Shown here one piece after another: positions 29,137 through 36,703 of a DNA stretch of 64,000 nucleotides. Location of the stretch: positions 1,917,001-1,981,000 of the forward strand of contig NZ_UGHY01000002.1 of the NCBI RefSeq assembly GCF_900450995.1, written 5' to 3'. A program made the position numbers and the translations under genes. This stretch comes from Haemophilus parainfluenzae. Its GTDB lineage: Bacteria > Pseudomonadota > Gammaproteobacteria > Enterobacterales > Pasteurellaceae. Under the pieces are notes generated by a model. The model was given only the letters and a program-made list of their open reading frames with translations. It did not search any database and was not told where the DNA came from. The stretch's first letter is position 1, and the number at the start of each line of letters is the position of its first letter.

Positions 29137-29544
29137 ATGGGATATGGCCGCGAAATACGAAGCCAATTTGCCAAAGCCTACGCCAAGATGGGAAACGCTA
29201 CCCACGCTTTACGAATGGTATTAGGGGAGGAACGCGCCGGCAGAATGAAACCGCACACACTACGGGCAAAAGCCAGCGAGCTACTGAACCATTATCGAGT
29301 AGCGGAACAAATCGAGCAGGAAAAAGCAGAGATGCAACAACGCGGGGAAGTCTTACCGCATTACCGCTTGAGAACATGGAGGGCGGATTTAATCACCGGT
29401 GAACCGATAGAAATCAAGCTTCCGCCGGCGCGCCCTTTTGTGATTCCGAGAGGAATGAAAGGGTTGTTTAAAGAGGTGGAGCGTTTAAAAAGATCCATCA
29501 CAAAACCTGACATTTTTTTAATTAGGAACAAGAAGATCCGCTAA
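29137..29544 (+). CDS. Possible small terminase-like protein
   Basis: 135 residues, basic. The N-terminal part (FAKAYAKMGNATHALRMVLG and KPHTLRAKASELLNHYRVAE, about 11-59) recalls the HTH domain of phage small terminases, which usually read like NATQAA...A..LLKNPxV. The C-terminal part (RTWRADLITGEPIEIKLPPA) is unlike them. The assignment is by eye only. AGGGG lies 13 bases before the ATG. If right, the element could redirect packaging of a helper phage. Confidence 0.45.
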   Translation: MGYGREIRSQFAKAYAKMGNATHALRMVLGEERAGRMKPHTLRAKASELLNHYRVAEQIEQEKAEMQQRGEVLPHYRLRTWRADLITGEPIEIKLPPARPFVIPRGMKGLFKEVERLKRSITKPDIFLIRNKKIR

Positions 29545-29562
29545 TAAAAGGGTAAGTATTTA

Positions 29563-29838
29563 ATGAAATGCGCAATAGCCAAACATAACCCGCTTATTTT
29601 ACTTCAAGCGGTTAAACATTATCAGAAATCGGCTCAAATCTTCACTTTTCCGAGCCTGTATAACGATTTTGAGCCTTATCCAATAAAAGAGGTGGTGGAC
29701 GTATTAAAGCTCAAGGTAAGCGATTTAGAGTGCGCTATAGACACTCACCCGCTTAATGAATCGCTGAAAACAAGTTTTTACACCACAAAGAAACATTTAG
29801 ACAGCATGGAAAAACGTTTAAAGGAGATAACGCCATGA
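29563..29838 (+). CDS. Element protein of unknown function
   Basis: 91 residues, helical C-terminal half (LNESLKTSFYTTKKHLDSME). The stop overlaps the start of the next gene (ATGA), so the two are coupled. No family recognised. Confidence 0.6.
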   Translation: MKCAIAKHNPLILLQAVKHYQKSAQIFTFPSLYNDFEPYPIKEVVDVLKLKVSDLECAIDTHPLNESLKTSFYTTKKHLDSMEKRLKEITP

Positions 29839-30599
29839 AAACCGAAATTATAAACCTATTACAAATCACACAAGCCCTTGATGGTGGAAATCAAGGCATT
29901 AATGCGCGCGATGTTCACCGACTTTTGAAAGTGGGGCGGGATTATTCAAAATGGATTAAAGCACGAATTGAACAAGCGGGCTTTATTGAAAATCAGGATT
30001 TTGCCATTGTTCAAAATTCCACCATTGGTTTGCCAAAATTGGCAAGCAAAGAAAGTGATTGTTTTTTGCACGACAAAATGGGCGAGCAAAAAGAAACCCG
30101 AGGCGGGCATAATCGTTCTGATTATATCGTTACCCTTGATATGGCAAAGCACCTTTGCTTAATGGAGAAGAACGAAATCGGCAGAGCGGTTAGACAGCAC
30201 TTTATTGACGCAGAAAGACAGTTAAGACAGGTTGCGCCAACGGTTTATAAAAACACGCTTGCCAAAACACAGGCGCGGTTGGCGGCAATCGACCATAACC
30301 GAGAAATGACGGATGCAATCAAGGCAACATTACAGCGCACCAATAAAGCCCCTAAAGCGTTTTATTACTCAAGGGAACAGGAAATGCTGGATAGTCTTGT
30401 TTTAGGTGAAAACGTGCGCCGGTGGAAGAAACAGCAGGGCATTATTGGAAATGTGCGTGACAGATTCACAACAGAACAACTAAACACACTGAAAACCTTG
30501 CAGGCCACCAACACCGCGCTAATTAATTTGGGCATGAACTACTACGAGCGCAAGGGACGATTGATAACACTGGCAGAACGGGAACGCCACCATTCATAA
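29835..30599 (+). CDS. AntA/AntB-type phage antirepressor
   Basis: 254 residues. An AntA-type domain covers about 20-130: INARDVHRLLKVGRDYSKWI, then GFIENQDF and DYIVTLDMAKHLCLMEKNE. The rest is a second, mostly helical region (ENVRRWKKQQGIIGNVRDRF). Proteins of this type inactivate phage repressors; P1 ant is controlled by the C4 RNA and icd. Here the C4/icd-like pair lies 1 kb downstream, not upstream. It starts by ATGA overlap with the previous gene. Confidence 0.85.
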   Translation: MKTEIINLLQITQALDGGNQGINARDVHRLLKVGRDYSKWIKARIEQAGFIENQDFAIVQNSTIGLPKLASKESDCFLHDKMGEQKETRGGHNRSDYIVTLDMAKHLCLMEKNEIGRAVRQHFIDAERQLRQVAPTVYKNTLAKTQARLAAIDHNREMTDAIKATLQRTNKAPKAFYYSREQEMLDSLVLGENVRRWKKQQGIIGNVRDRFTTEQLNTLKTLQATNTALINLGMNYYERKGRLITLAERERHHS

Positions 30600-30669
30600 A
30601 CAAAAATGCCTATGCTTTCTTCAAGAACGGCATAGGCAAGATTAAATATCAATTGAACGGGTTTATTAT

Positions 30670-31098
30670 ATGAAGAGTTACGCAGAAAGAAAAGGCAGAA
30701 GTTCAAAAAAACAGAATCAATTCAAGAAATCAGTAAACGGCAGCACTTTTTCAATGTTGCGCCATGATGTTGTTCTTGGTCAAGAAATCGAGCCTCTAAG
30801 CCTAGCGGCTAAATGGGTTTTGATGAAGATGATCGGCTTGTACAACAAGGGCAATAATGGCAACTTATCCGCGCCGTTGAATAAATCTAAAGAGATTTTT
30901 CAACTATCCGCACCCGGATTAAAGAAAGCGCTTGATGAACTTATTGCAGCGGATTTTTTAGAAGTAACCCGCCAAGGTGGCAAGAATCAATGTTCGCTTT
31001 ATGCCTTAACGTGCTTTTCACTAAATGATGTAAACAAGGCAGGGATTACACTTAAAGCAACAGATAGACCAAGCGACAAATGGAAAAAGTCATTTTAA
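30670..31098 (+). CDS. Winged-helix protein, possible replication or control protein of the element
   Basis: 142 residues. Basic N-terminus (SYAERKGRSSKKQNQFKKS), then a winged helix (LSLAAKWVLMKMIGLYNKGN, APGLKKALDELIAADFLEVT, about 45-105) and GGKNQCSLYALTCFSLND. This type is widespread next to phage and plasmid control regions. The four palindromes 120-250 bases downstream are obvious candidates for its binding sites. Role is inference. Confidence 0.65.
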   Translation: MKSYAERKGRSSKKQNQFKKSVNGSTFSMLRHDVVLGQEIEPLSLAAKWVLMKMIGLYNKGNNGNLSAPLNKSKEIFQLSAPGLKKALDELIAADFLEVTRQGGKNQCSLYALTCFSLNDVNKAGITLKATDRPSDKWKKSF

Positions 31099-31218
31099 CT
31101 TTTGACCTGATTTTTTTGTGAAAGACCAAATTATGTTTGTCGGTTACTTTTTGAATAATTTTATAAGTAAGAACCAAGACAAAAAAACATACATGTATGG
31201 CTATAATTATATAAAGGT

Positions 31219-31352
31219 ATTAACTCAGTTAATCAATGAGAACCCCCAAAATGCGCTGACTGATTAACTCAGTTAATCAATTCTCATTTAGATTGGTCAA
31301 AAAATAACCTAATTGATTAACTCAGTTAATATCATTGATTAACTCAGTTAAT
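31219..31352. repeat. Four phased copies of a 15-bp palindrome
   Basis: ATTAACTCAGTTAAT occurs at 31219-31233, 31263-31277, 31316-31330 and 31338-31352. Start-to-start distances are 44, 53 and 22 bases, close to 4, 5 and 2 helical turns, so all lie on the same DNA face. They may be iterons of a replication origin or operators for the RNA/Icd transcript that starts just downstream. The surrounding 31099-31446 region has no gene I can support. Confidence 0.85.
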
Positions 31353-31446
31353 ATCAAAAAATCGAAATTCCCTTCAAAAACTGCTTTACAAACTCCCCGT
31401 ATTTTTGTCAATATATCCACGCAGTCGCAAAAAACGATTGCCAGCC

Positions 31447-31473
31447 GTAGGAAGCTGAACCATTTAACATTGG
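31447..31473 (+). promoter_or_regulatory. Upstream bipartite target of the C4-type RNA
   Basis: GTAGGAAGCTG (31447-31457) pairs with the RNA's CAGTTTCCTAC (31627-31637) with one G-U pair. AACATTGG (31466-31473) pairs with CCAATGTT (31617-31624). Both parts are in the order needed for one bipartite duplex. Confidence 0.6.
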
Positions 31474-31574
31474 CGAACGATAGCACGCCTTTAAATCGTG
31501 CTTTTTTTGTTCGTAACATTCGCACACCTCAAGAATTGGCGGATTTTGTTTTATTCAATCTAAAAATTCTCTCA

Positions 31575-31655
31575 ATGGTAGTGCGTAATGGGCAACCCTT
31601 AGCGGTTGGCTGCTTTCCAATGTTGGCAGTTTCCTACCCTATTACGCGCTACCGC
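31575..31655 (+). ncRNA. C4-type antisense RNA (P1 c4 / P4 CI-RNA class)
   Basis: Arms 31577-31592 and 31638-31653 form a 16-bp stem with two G-U pairs. Inside are a CAACC/GGTTG hairpin and an unpaired antisense segment at 31615-31637. That segment is complementary to a bipartite target upstream (31447-31473) and another downstream (31661-31701), the arrangement known from P4 immunity and P1 c4. The Icd-like gene follows the downstream target. In P1, C4 RNA blocks icd and thereby ant expression. The ends are estimates. Confidence 0.75.
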
Positions 31656-31660
31656 CAACC

Positions 31661-31701
31661 GTAGGAAGTTAGCGGTAGTTCCTGAAAATTTAACATTGGA
31701 A
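31661..31701 (+). promoter_or_regulatory. Downstream bipartite target of the C4-type RNA, at the Icd-like ribosome site
   Basis: GTAGGAAGTT (31661-31670) pairs with 31628-31637 with two G-U pairs. AACATTGGAA (31692-31701) is a perfect 10-bp complement of TTCCAATGTT (31615-31624). The second part ends 9 bases before the ATG of the Icd-like gene, where the ribosome would bind. Confidence 0.65.
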
Positions 31702-31710
31702 CTTACGCAA

Positions 31711-31926
31711 ATGTATCAATTCATTTTTGCGGCTATTCGCCGTATCGATCTAACCAATCAGATTCAAAAAATCCGTATCACTGCTGACACTGAACGAGCC
31801 GCACGCGCCCAATTCGCCCGTGATTTTGTTCTTGTGTTTGCCGGCAAAATCAATCTTCAAAACGCTAGTGCTTTATCCGCAAATACTTTCCCTTCAATCT
31901 CTTTCGCGGAGGTGGTCCATGCTTAG
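31711..31926 (+). CDS. Icd-like protein (P1 Icd / host division inhibitor family)
   Basis: 71 residues from the ATG at 31711. The frame is open further up through the C4 RNA region, but an ATG 9 bases after the antisense target is the natural start. The body FIFAAIRRIDLTNQIQKIRI, then TADTERAARAQFARDFVLVF with AGKIN, is the pattern of Icd-like proteins of phages and satellites. P1 Icd blocks cell division; whether this one does is not shown. The gene's end overlaps the next start by 8 bases. Confidence 0.7.
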   Translation: MYQFIFAAIRRIDLTNQIQKIRITADTERAARAQFARDFVLVFAGKINLQNASALSANTFPSISFAEVVHA

Positions 31927-32248
31927 TTATGATGCTATTCAAATAGCTCTTCAAGATGTTGTTAATAGTAACGATGTAAGTGAGCAGACCTTAGAGAAAA
32001 TTCGCACAGAAAGCGAATGTCTTTGTGAATCTATCGAATATGGCTTAATGGAATTGGGCGATATGATAAGCCGCTTAGGTTTCTTTGCTGAGAGCGAGCA
32101 AACCTTTGATCGCCAAGCTATGAGCAATAACAATGTGAAACATATTGGAGCATTAATTCAGGCTAACGCTTATTTTCTTAATACCTTACGAGAAACTGCT
32201 ATTCAAGCAACTTATCATCTCAATGGTGGAGATAAGGGGGCGAAATGA
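31919..32248 (+). CDS. Element protein of unknown function
   Basis: 109 residues from the ATG at 31919, with GGAGGT 7 bases upstream (a longer frame runs back into the Icd-like gene). Acidic and helical (DVSEQTLEKIRTESECLCES, GLMELGDMISRLGFFAESEQ). It overlaps genes on both sides, so it is translated with them. No family recognised. Confidence 0.65.
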   Translation: MLSYDAIQIALQDVVNSNDVSEQTLEKIRTESECLCESIEYGLMELGDMISRLGFFAESEQTFDRQAMSNNNVKHIGALIQANAYFLNTLRETAIQATYHLNGGDKGAK

Positions 32249-32448
32249 TGAGTAACACGAAATTCCCTTACACCCTTGTTTTTATCTATGACAACGGCGA
32301 CCAATTCACAGCCGGGCAATATTGTTCACTTAGAGACGCACTACAAGCCAAGATACGGGCAAAAGCTGAGATTGGCAAAATAGACGTTTTAGGCAGACGT
32401 TTAGAAGCTATCACTGTTTTAGCGGAGGGCGAAAATGAAACCAACTAA
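32245..32448 (+). CDS. Small element protein of unknown function
   Basis: 67 residues, with a beta strand and helix pattern (YTLVFIYDNGDQFTAGQYCS, LRDALQAKIRAKAEIGKIDV). It starts with ATGATG overlapping the previous stop. Next gene overlaps its end by 14 bases. No family recognised. Confidence 0.6.
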   Translation: MMSNTKFPYTLVFIYDNGDQFTAGQYCSLRDALQAKIRAKAEIGKIDVLGRRLEAITVLAEGENETN

Positions 32449-32941
32449 CCCAATGACACAGCTTCAACAGTGGAAAGATAATCGTGCGCCAGTGAATGGA
32501 AAACACGTTCAAAACTGCGAAATTGATTGCGAAACTGCGAAACAAAACAAAACACAGTTAACCCTTGATGATACTGGCTTTATAAAAAGAAACTGCGAAA
32601 CAGGCTGCGAATTTGCGAAAGCGAAAAATGATTCGGTTAAAAATGCCAACCAAACCAATTTTGGTTTAGTTAAAAATACGCAAGGAAACGAGCATAGAGA
32701 GACTAAAAACAAATACCAAGGGAAACTATCTATCAATCTATTGGTGGTGGAATATAGCCAGCTTACGCGCCAATTTAAGCTAATTCATGACAGTAACCGA
32801 AAATGCTTAGAGGTTTATCCTGATGATTTCCATCATAAGCTAAAAATGCGGGAAGAATGCGCCGATTTAGCCGGCAGGTTAAAAGGTGGTGGAAAGTTAT
32901 TTAATGAATTAGCCAAGGGCACCAATTTAACCCAAGAATAG
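32435..32941 (+). CDS. Element protein of unknown function
   Basis: 168 residues. The N-terminal half is Asn/Lys/Thr-rich and low in order, with repeated CE and CETA/CETG phrases (NCEIDCETAKQNK, NCETGCEFAKAK) that give six cysteines. The C-terminal half is helical (LVVEYSQLTRQFKLIHDSNR, KMREECADLAGRLKGGGKLF). It is the last gene of the operon and a USS follows its stop. No family recognised. Confidence 0.6.
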   Translation: MKPTNPMTQLQQWKDNRAPVNGKHVQNCEIDCETAKQNKTQLTLDDTGFIKRNCETGCEFAKAKNDSVKNANQTNFGLVKNTQGNEHRETKNKYQGKLSINLLVVEYSQLTRQFKLIHDSNRKCLEVYPDDFHHKLKMREECADLAGRLKGGGKLFNELAKGTNLTQE

Positions 32942-33089
32942 ACCGCACTTTTGAAATCGTTTAATCAACTGAACGGGTATCTTATTTTCAGATTTTCAGA
33001 GGTGGCGAAACAGATTGAGCAGTTAAATCTTGAACGCATAGAACTACAGAAAACTACAGATGGCAACGGAGAATAATCCACCGGCAAAC

Positions 33090-33118
33090 AAGGGCGGCTA
33101 AAATAACTGCCCTTTTTT
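33090..33118 (+). terminator. Terminator of the element's rightward operon
   Basis: AGGGC...GCCCT with 13-base loop is followed by T6. The stem is short (5 bp) but the U-run is good. Confidence 0.6.
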
Positions 33119-33477
33119 ATGGCTTGCATGGGGTTGATTTTAAAATTCCGCCAATCGATAAGGGGCAGGGAAAATCTCTACAGTATTTCAAACTCAGAAC
33201 AGCCCGATTAACTCAATTTCCACCACCGCAAAATTAAGATTTTATGATGATGACAGGTGGCGGCGACTAAAAACGGACTTATTCCCCATTGAATAAAAGG
33301 TACTCCTGAAGGGATACCCTTTTCCACGGGGTAACGGGCGCGCGGAGATTGCCAATTTTTCGCATTTCTAACCATCATCATCTTCTGCTTAAATCGCTTT
33401 TTTATAATTCCCGAAAACCTCTTTTTTATAGCGTTAAAAAACCTCCCTATTACCGCCATTTTTATAGGCACTTTAGA
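33119..33477. other. Gene-poor right end of the element
   Basis: I see no convincing gene here. A GC-rich spot GGGCGCGCGG lies near 33347. A minus-strand frame at 33208-33471 (87 codons) has no ribosome site. The phrase YPVEKGIPSGVPFIQWG in it seems familiar from other Haemophilus elements, so the DNA may be conserved for another reason. Confidence 0.4.
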
Positions 33478-33501
33478 TTTTAGTTATACGTTTAGTTATA
33501 C
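33478..33501 (+). promoter_or_regulatory. Candidate integrase arm-binding sites, right end
   Basis: TTTTAGTTATACG and TTTAGTTATAC stand in tandem, the same word as at 25536-25581. Their position inside attR mirrors the left end. Confidence 0.45.
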
Positions 33502-33565
33502 GGAGTAAAAACCAAATTGCACAGTTCTAGCAATAACAAGGCTTACAAACAACAATTCAGATAAC

Positions 33566-33585
33566 GCCAGCCCACCACAAAATAA
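33566..33585 (+). repeat. Right attachment core (attR), degenerate
   Basis: CGCCAGCCCACCACAAAATA resembles the ssrA tail at 25412-25430. Beyond it AAACCTATCAAGTCCTA resembles the bases that follow ssrA on the left (AAACTTATCAAATCCTA), so similarity continues for some 60 bases into a terminator. Confidence 0.55.
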
Positions 33586-33611
33586 ACCTATCAAGTCCTA
33601 TGAAAGACTTT

Positions 33612-33646
33612 AAAGCCTTGAAAATAATGACTTCAAGGCTTTTTTA
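33612..33646 (+). terminator. Probable original ssrA terminator, displaced by the element
   Basis: AAAGCCTTGAA / TTCAAGGCTTT stem (11 bp) with 9-base loop and T-run. It has no gene immediately before it now, but matches the stem directly after ssrA at 25458-25494. Confidence 0.7.
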
Positions 33647-33777
33647 TTACGCTTTTAACTTCTATCAAACTCTCGAATTTGAGTAGTATATTTAATAGTT
33701 GGAGTTTATTGATTGGTTAAATTGTTGCATTACTAAAGTGCTTAGTAATCGGTGAATTATTAGCTAAAGGAGAAAAA

Positions 33778-34356
33778 ATGAATATTTTATTACTAGACGG
33801 TGGAAAAGCGTTTGGTCATTCACATGGCGAGTTGAACCATACGCTTCACAAAAAAGCGAAAGAAGTTTTGACCGCACTTGGACACAATGTAAAAGAAACC
33901 GTGATTGATGCCGGATATGATATTGAAGCAGAAATTGAAAAATTCTTGTGGATGGATGCCGTGATTTGGCAGATGCCAGGTTGGTGGATGCACGAACCTT
34001 GGACAGTGAAAAAATACATAGACGAAGTATTAACCAGCGGACACGGCAAGCTTTACCACAGCGATGGTCGTCATAGTGTCAATCCGACTGAAGGCTACGG
34101 CACAGGTGGCTTGTTGCAAGGCAAAAAACACATGCTTTCACTTACTTGGAATGCGCCGATTGAAGCCTTCACCCGCGAAGGCGACTTCTTCGAAGGCAAA
34201 GGTGTGGATGCTATGTACATGCCTTTCCACAAACTCAACGAGTTTATCGGCTTGAGCCGTCTGCCGACATTCTTATGTAACGATGTGATTAAAAATCCAC
34301 AAGTAGAACAATACTTAACAGACTACCAAGAACACTTGGAAAAGGTGTTCGGATAA
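33778..34356 (+). CDS. mdaB: NADPH:quinone oxidoreductase MdaB
   Basis: This flavodoxin-fold FAD enzyme reduces quinones by two electrons, 192 residues. Family features are MNILLLDGGKAFGHSHGELN at the N-terminus, the flavin-site WQMPGWWMHEPW (about 62-73) and YGTGGLLQGKKHM (about 107-119). AAAGGAG lies 6 bases upstream. It is the first chromosomal gene to the right of the element. Confidence 0.92.
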   Translation: MNILLLDGGKAFGHSHGELNHTLHKKAKEVLTALGHNVKETVIDAGYDIEAEIEKFLWMDAVIWQMPGWWMHEPWTVKKYIDEVLTSGHGKLYHSDGRHSVNPTEGYGTGGLLQGKKHMLSLTWNAPIEAFTREGDFFEGKGVDAMYMPFHKLNEFIGLSRLPTFLCNDVIKNPQVEQYLTDYQEHLEKVFG

Positions 34357-34493
34357 TTACTAAATATTAGTTTATAAGGTGAGCATTTGGGCTCACCTTT
34401 TTTATTTACCCAAGACTTTGTGAAAGCCATTAAAAATGAGATAATTCTCAAACCTTTTAAGAGGCGTTATTTATAAAAATATTTGGAGATAGA

Positions 34494-35030
34494 ATGGAAC
34501 ACAAACTTGAGGATATCATTGCGATTTTTAATCAATGTTTTGAAGAAGAATATAATACGCGATTGGTTAAAGGTGGGGAGGAGCCAATTTACATTCCTGC
34601 AAATGATGAGGTGCCTTATAACGCGATTTACTTTGCGAGAGGCTTTTACAGCAGTGCATTACATGAAATTGCCCATTGGTTGGTGGCGGGGAAAGAGCGC
34701 CGTAAATTAGAAGATTTTGGCTATTGGTATGAGCCGGATGGCCGTTCTGAAGAACGTCAGCGTGATTTTGAAAAGGTGGAAGTGAAGCCTCAAGCACTGG
34801 AATGGATTTTGGCAACGGCGGCAGGTTTCCGTTATTTTGCCAGTGCGGATAATTTAAATGGCAATCTAGGAGATACGCAACCTTTTAAACAAGCCGTGTA
34901 TGAACAAGTGAAAACCTATGCAGAAAAAGGCTTACCAAAACGCGCAGAAATCTTGCGTCATGCCTTGGCTCAATTTTATGGCACAGAAGATCGAATTGAT
35001 TTAGCGAAATTTGATGTGACTCGCATCTAA
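34494..35030 (+). CDS. epmC: Elongation factor P hydroxylase EpmC
   Basis: This enzyme hydroxylates the beta-lysylated lysine of EF-P in E. coli (YfcM). It has 178 residues, as in the family. The metal motif ALHEIAHW lies at about 58-65, and FGYWYEPDGRSEERQ and WILATAAGFRYFASADNLNG are also recognisable. GGAGATAG precedes the ATG. Confidence 0.92.
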   Translation: MEHKLEDIIAIFNQCFEEEYNTRLVKGGEEPIYIPANDEVPYNAIYFARGFYSSALHEIAHWLVAGKERRKLEDFGYWYEPDGRSEERQRDFEKVEVKPQALEWILATAAGFRYFASADNLNGNLGDTQPFKQAVYEQVKTYAEKGLPKRAEILRHALAQFYGTEDRIDLAKFDVTRI

Positions 35031-35075
35031 AGTGCGGTCATTTTTAGGCAGATTTTGCGTCTGTCAATTTTCCTT

Positions 35076-35106
35076 AAAATCGGCTAAAATAGGCCGATTT
35101 TATTTT
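35076..35106 (+). terminator. Terminator between epmC and prfA
   Basis: AAAATCGGC / GCCGATTTT stem (9 bp) with 8-base loop followed by a T-rich run. A lone USS lies just after the epmC stop. Confidence 0.8.
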
Positions 35107-35127
35107 TGGCTTTAACTTTATAAAAAT

Positions 35128-36210
35128 ATGAAAGATTCTATTATTGCAAAACTTGAAAGTTTAAAAGAACGTTATGAAGAATTAGAGGCATTGCTAGGCG
35201 ATGCGTCGATAATTTCAGATCAGGATAAATTCCGTGCTTATTCTAAAGAATATTCACAACTTGAAGATGTGGTGAAATGTTTTAATCGTTGGAATCAGCT
35301 TAATTCTAACATTGCTGAAGCTGAGTTGATGTTAGATGATCCTGAAATGAAAGAAATGGCAGAAATGGAAATTGAAGAATCCAAAGCCGAAATTGAAGAA
35401 GTGGAGCAACAACTTCAAATTCTTTTATTACCAAAAGATCCAAATGATGAATATAACTGCTATTTAGAAATTCGTGCGGGTACGGGTGGTGATGAAGCGG
35501 GTATCTTTGCCGGTGATTTATTCCGTATGTACAGCCGTTATGCAGAAAGTAAACGCTGGCGTGTTGAAATGCTCAGTGCAAATGAAAGTGAGCAGGGTGG
35601 TTATAAAGAAGTGATCGTCAAAGTAAGCGGTGATGGCGTGTATGGTCAGTTAAAATTTGAATCAGGCGGCCACCGTGTACAACGTGTACCAAAAACTGAA
35701 TCGCAAGGGCGTATTCATACTTCAGCTTGTACTGTTGCGGTTATGCCTGAATTACCTGAATCTGAAATGCCGGAAATCAATCCAGCAGATTTACGTATTG
35801 ATACCTACCGTTCATCTGGTGCAGGTGGTCAGCACGTTAATACAACAGACTCTGCCGTACGTATTACTCACATTCCAACAGGTATTGTGGTGGAATGTCA
35901 GGATGAACGTTCACAACATAAAAATAAAGCGAAAGCAATGTCGGTATTGGCTTCACGTATTGTTCAGGCAGAGCAAGAACGCCAAGCGGCAGAGCAAACT
36001 GATATGCGTCGTAACTTATTAGGTTCAGGCGATCGTTCCGATAAAATTCGTACTTATAATTATCCGCAGGGTCGAGTCACAGATCACCGTATCAATATCA
36101 CAATTTACCGTTTGGATGAAGTGATGAATGGTAAAATTGATGAACTGATTCAGCCGATTATTACCGAATATCAAGCGGATCAGTTGGCGGCATTGTCTGA
36201 ACAGAATTAA
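35128..36210 (+). CDS. prfA: Peptide chain release factor 1
   Basis: This protein ends translation at UAA and UAG. At 360 residues it is full length. The peptidyl-hydrolysis GGQ motif is in [17 protein letters not shown] (about 230-246), and the anticodon-like region is [20 protein letters not shown] with a PxT-type PKTES. It heads the prfA-RDD-prmC-sirB1-kdsA series, and PrmC modifies its GGQ glutamine. Confidence 0.97.
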   Translation: MKDSIIAKLESLKERYEELEALLGDASIISDQDKFRAYSKEYSQLEDVVKCFNRWNQLNSNIAEAELMLDDPEMKEMAEMEIEESKAEIEEVEQQLQILLLPKDPNDEYNCYLEIRAGTGGDEAGIFAGDLFRMYSRYAESKRWRVEMLSANESEQGGYKEVIVKVSGDGVYGQLKFESGGHRVQRVPKTESQGRIHTSACTVAVMPELPESEMPEINPADLRIDTYRSSGAGGQHVNTTDSAVRITHIPTGIVVECQDERSQHKNKAKAMSVLASRIVQAEQERQAAEQTDMRRNLLGSGDRSDKIRTYNYPQGRVTDHRINITIYRLDEVMNGKIDELIQPIITEYQADQLAALSEQN

Positions 36211-36215
36211 TGATA

Positions 36216-36245
36216 GGGGCATCTGATTTCAGATGTCCTTTTTAA
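36216..36245 (+). terminator. Terminator after prfA
   Basis: GGGCATCTGA / TCAGATGTCC stem followed by T5. It may be partial, since prmC, the enzyme for RF1, lies just after it in the same direction. Confidence 0.8.
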
Positions 36246-36262
36246 CTTTACAGGGAAATAAA

Positions 36263-36703
36263 ATGATCATTGAAAATCAAAAAGATGCTGAATTTTCTTC
36301 TGCTTTCAAACCTTCTCAACCCGCTCAAGCGAGCCGTTTTAAACGCTGGCTTGCAAGTATAATTAATGGGCTTGTGTTTTGGGTGATGGTTGGTCTTGGT
36401 TTTGCATTGGGGGATTTCGCCGGTGTAGTGGGGACGATTGTATATGCTGGTTTTCAGTTATATTTCATGAAAACTTATGGCCAAACAATGGCAAAACGCT
36501 GGTTAGGCTTGCGTGTATTTAATTATCATACCAATCAACCAGTTGAATTTGGTAAATACATTGGTCGCGAAATTATTGATATTTTATTGGCGTGGACAAG
36601 TTTCTTATTAATCATTAGCGGTATTGTTGCACTTGTGCGCGATGATCGTCGTTCTTTAACGGATTTAGTGGCCGGCACGATTGTGTTAAAAGACGAAAAA
36701 TAA
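36263..36703 (+). CDS. RDD-family membrane protein
   Basis: 146 residues from the ATG at 36263, which has CAGGGA upstream. A start 30 bases earlier would lie within the prfA terminator. Three membrane helices are visible (WLASIINGLVFWVMVGLGFA, FAGVVGTIVYAGFQLYFM, DILLAWTSFLLIISGIVALV), with the RDD-type tail RDDRRSLTDLVAGTIVL. Function not known; the family is linked to transport. prmC overlaps its stop by one base. Confidence 0.85.
   Translation: MIIENQKDAEFSSAFKPSQPAQASRFKRWLASIINGLVFWVMVGLGFALGDFAGVVGTIVYAGFQLYFMKTYGQTMAKRWLGLRVFNYHTNQPVEFGKYIGREIIDILLAWTSFLLIISGIVALVRDDRRSLTDLVAGTIVLKDEK

Larger units (their letters stand above)
25412..33585. mobile_element. Integrated satellite-like element / cryptic prophage at the ssrA 3' end
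   Basis: The element is about 8.2 kb and begins inside the last bases of ssrA. A P4-type integrase is followed by an AlpA-like regulator, about a dozen small genes in one direction, an antirepressor, a wHTH protein, phased palindromes and a C4-type RNA with an Icd-like gene. A degenerate copy of the ssrA tail closes it at 33566-33585. There are no capsid, tail, portal or large-terminase genes, so it cannot make its own particles and is a satellite or remnant. Three USS copies inside it (near 26946, 28530, 32942) suggest some residence time in a USS-bearing host. Confidence 0.8.

Noticed and set aside
31335..31664. 109-codon plus-strand frame over the upstream C4 target and RNA
   Set aside because: It has no ribosome site and its sequence is explained by the palindromes, target and RNA stem. 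A leader peptide as in P4 eta cannot be excluded.
33002..33076. Short frame with GTG start ending NGE before the terminator at 33090
   Set aside because: Only 24 codons with weak start signal; too little to call.
33208..33471. Minus-strand 87-codon frame in the right end of the element
   Set aside because: No ribosome site and against the direction of all other element genes; kept only as a note on the gene-poor stretch.
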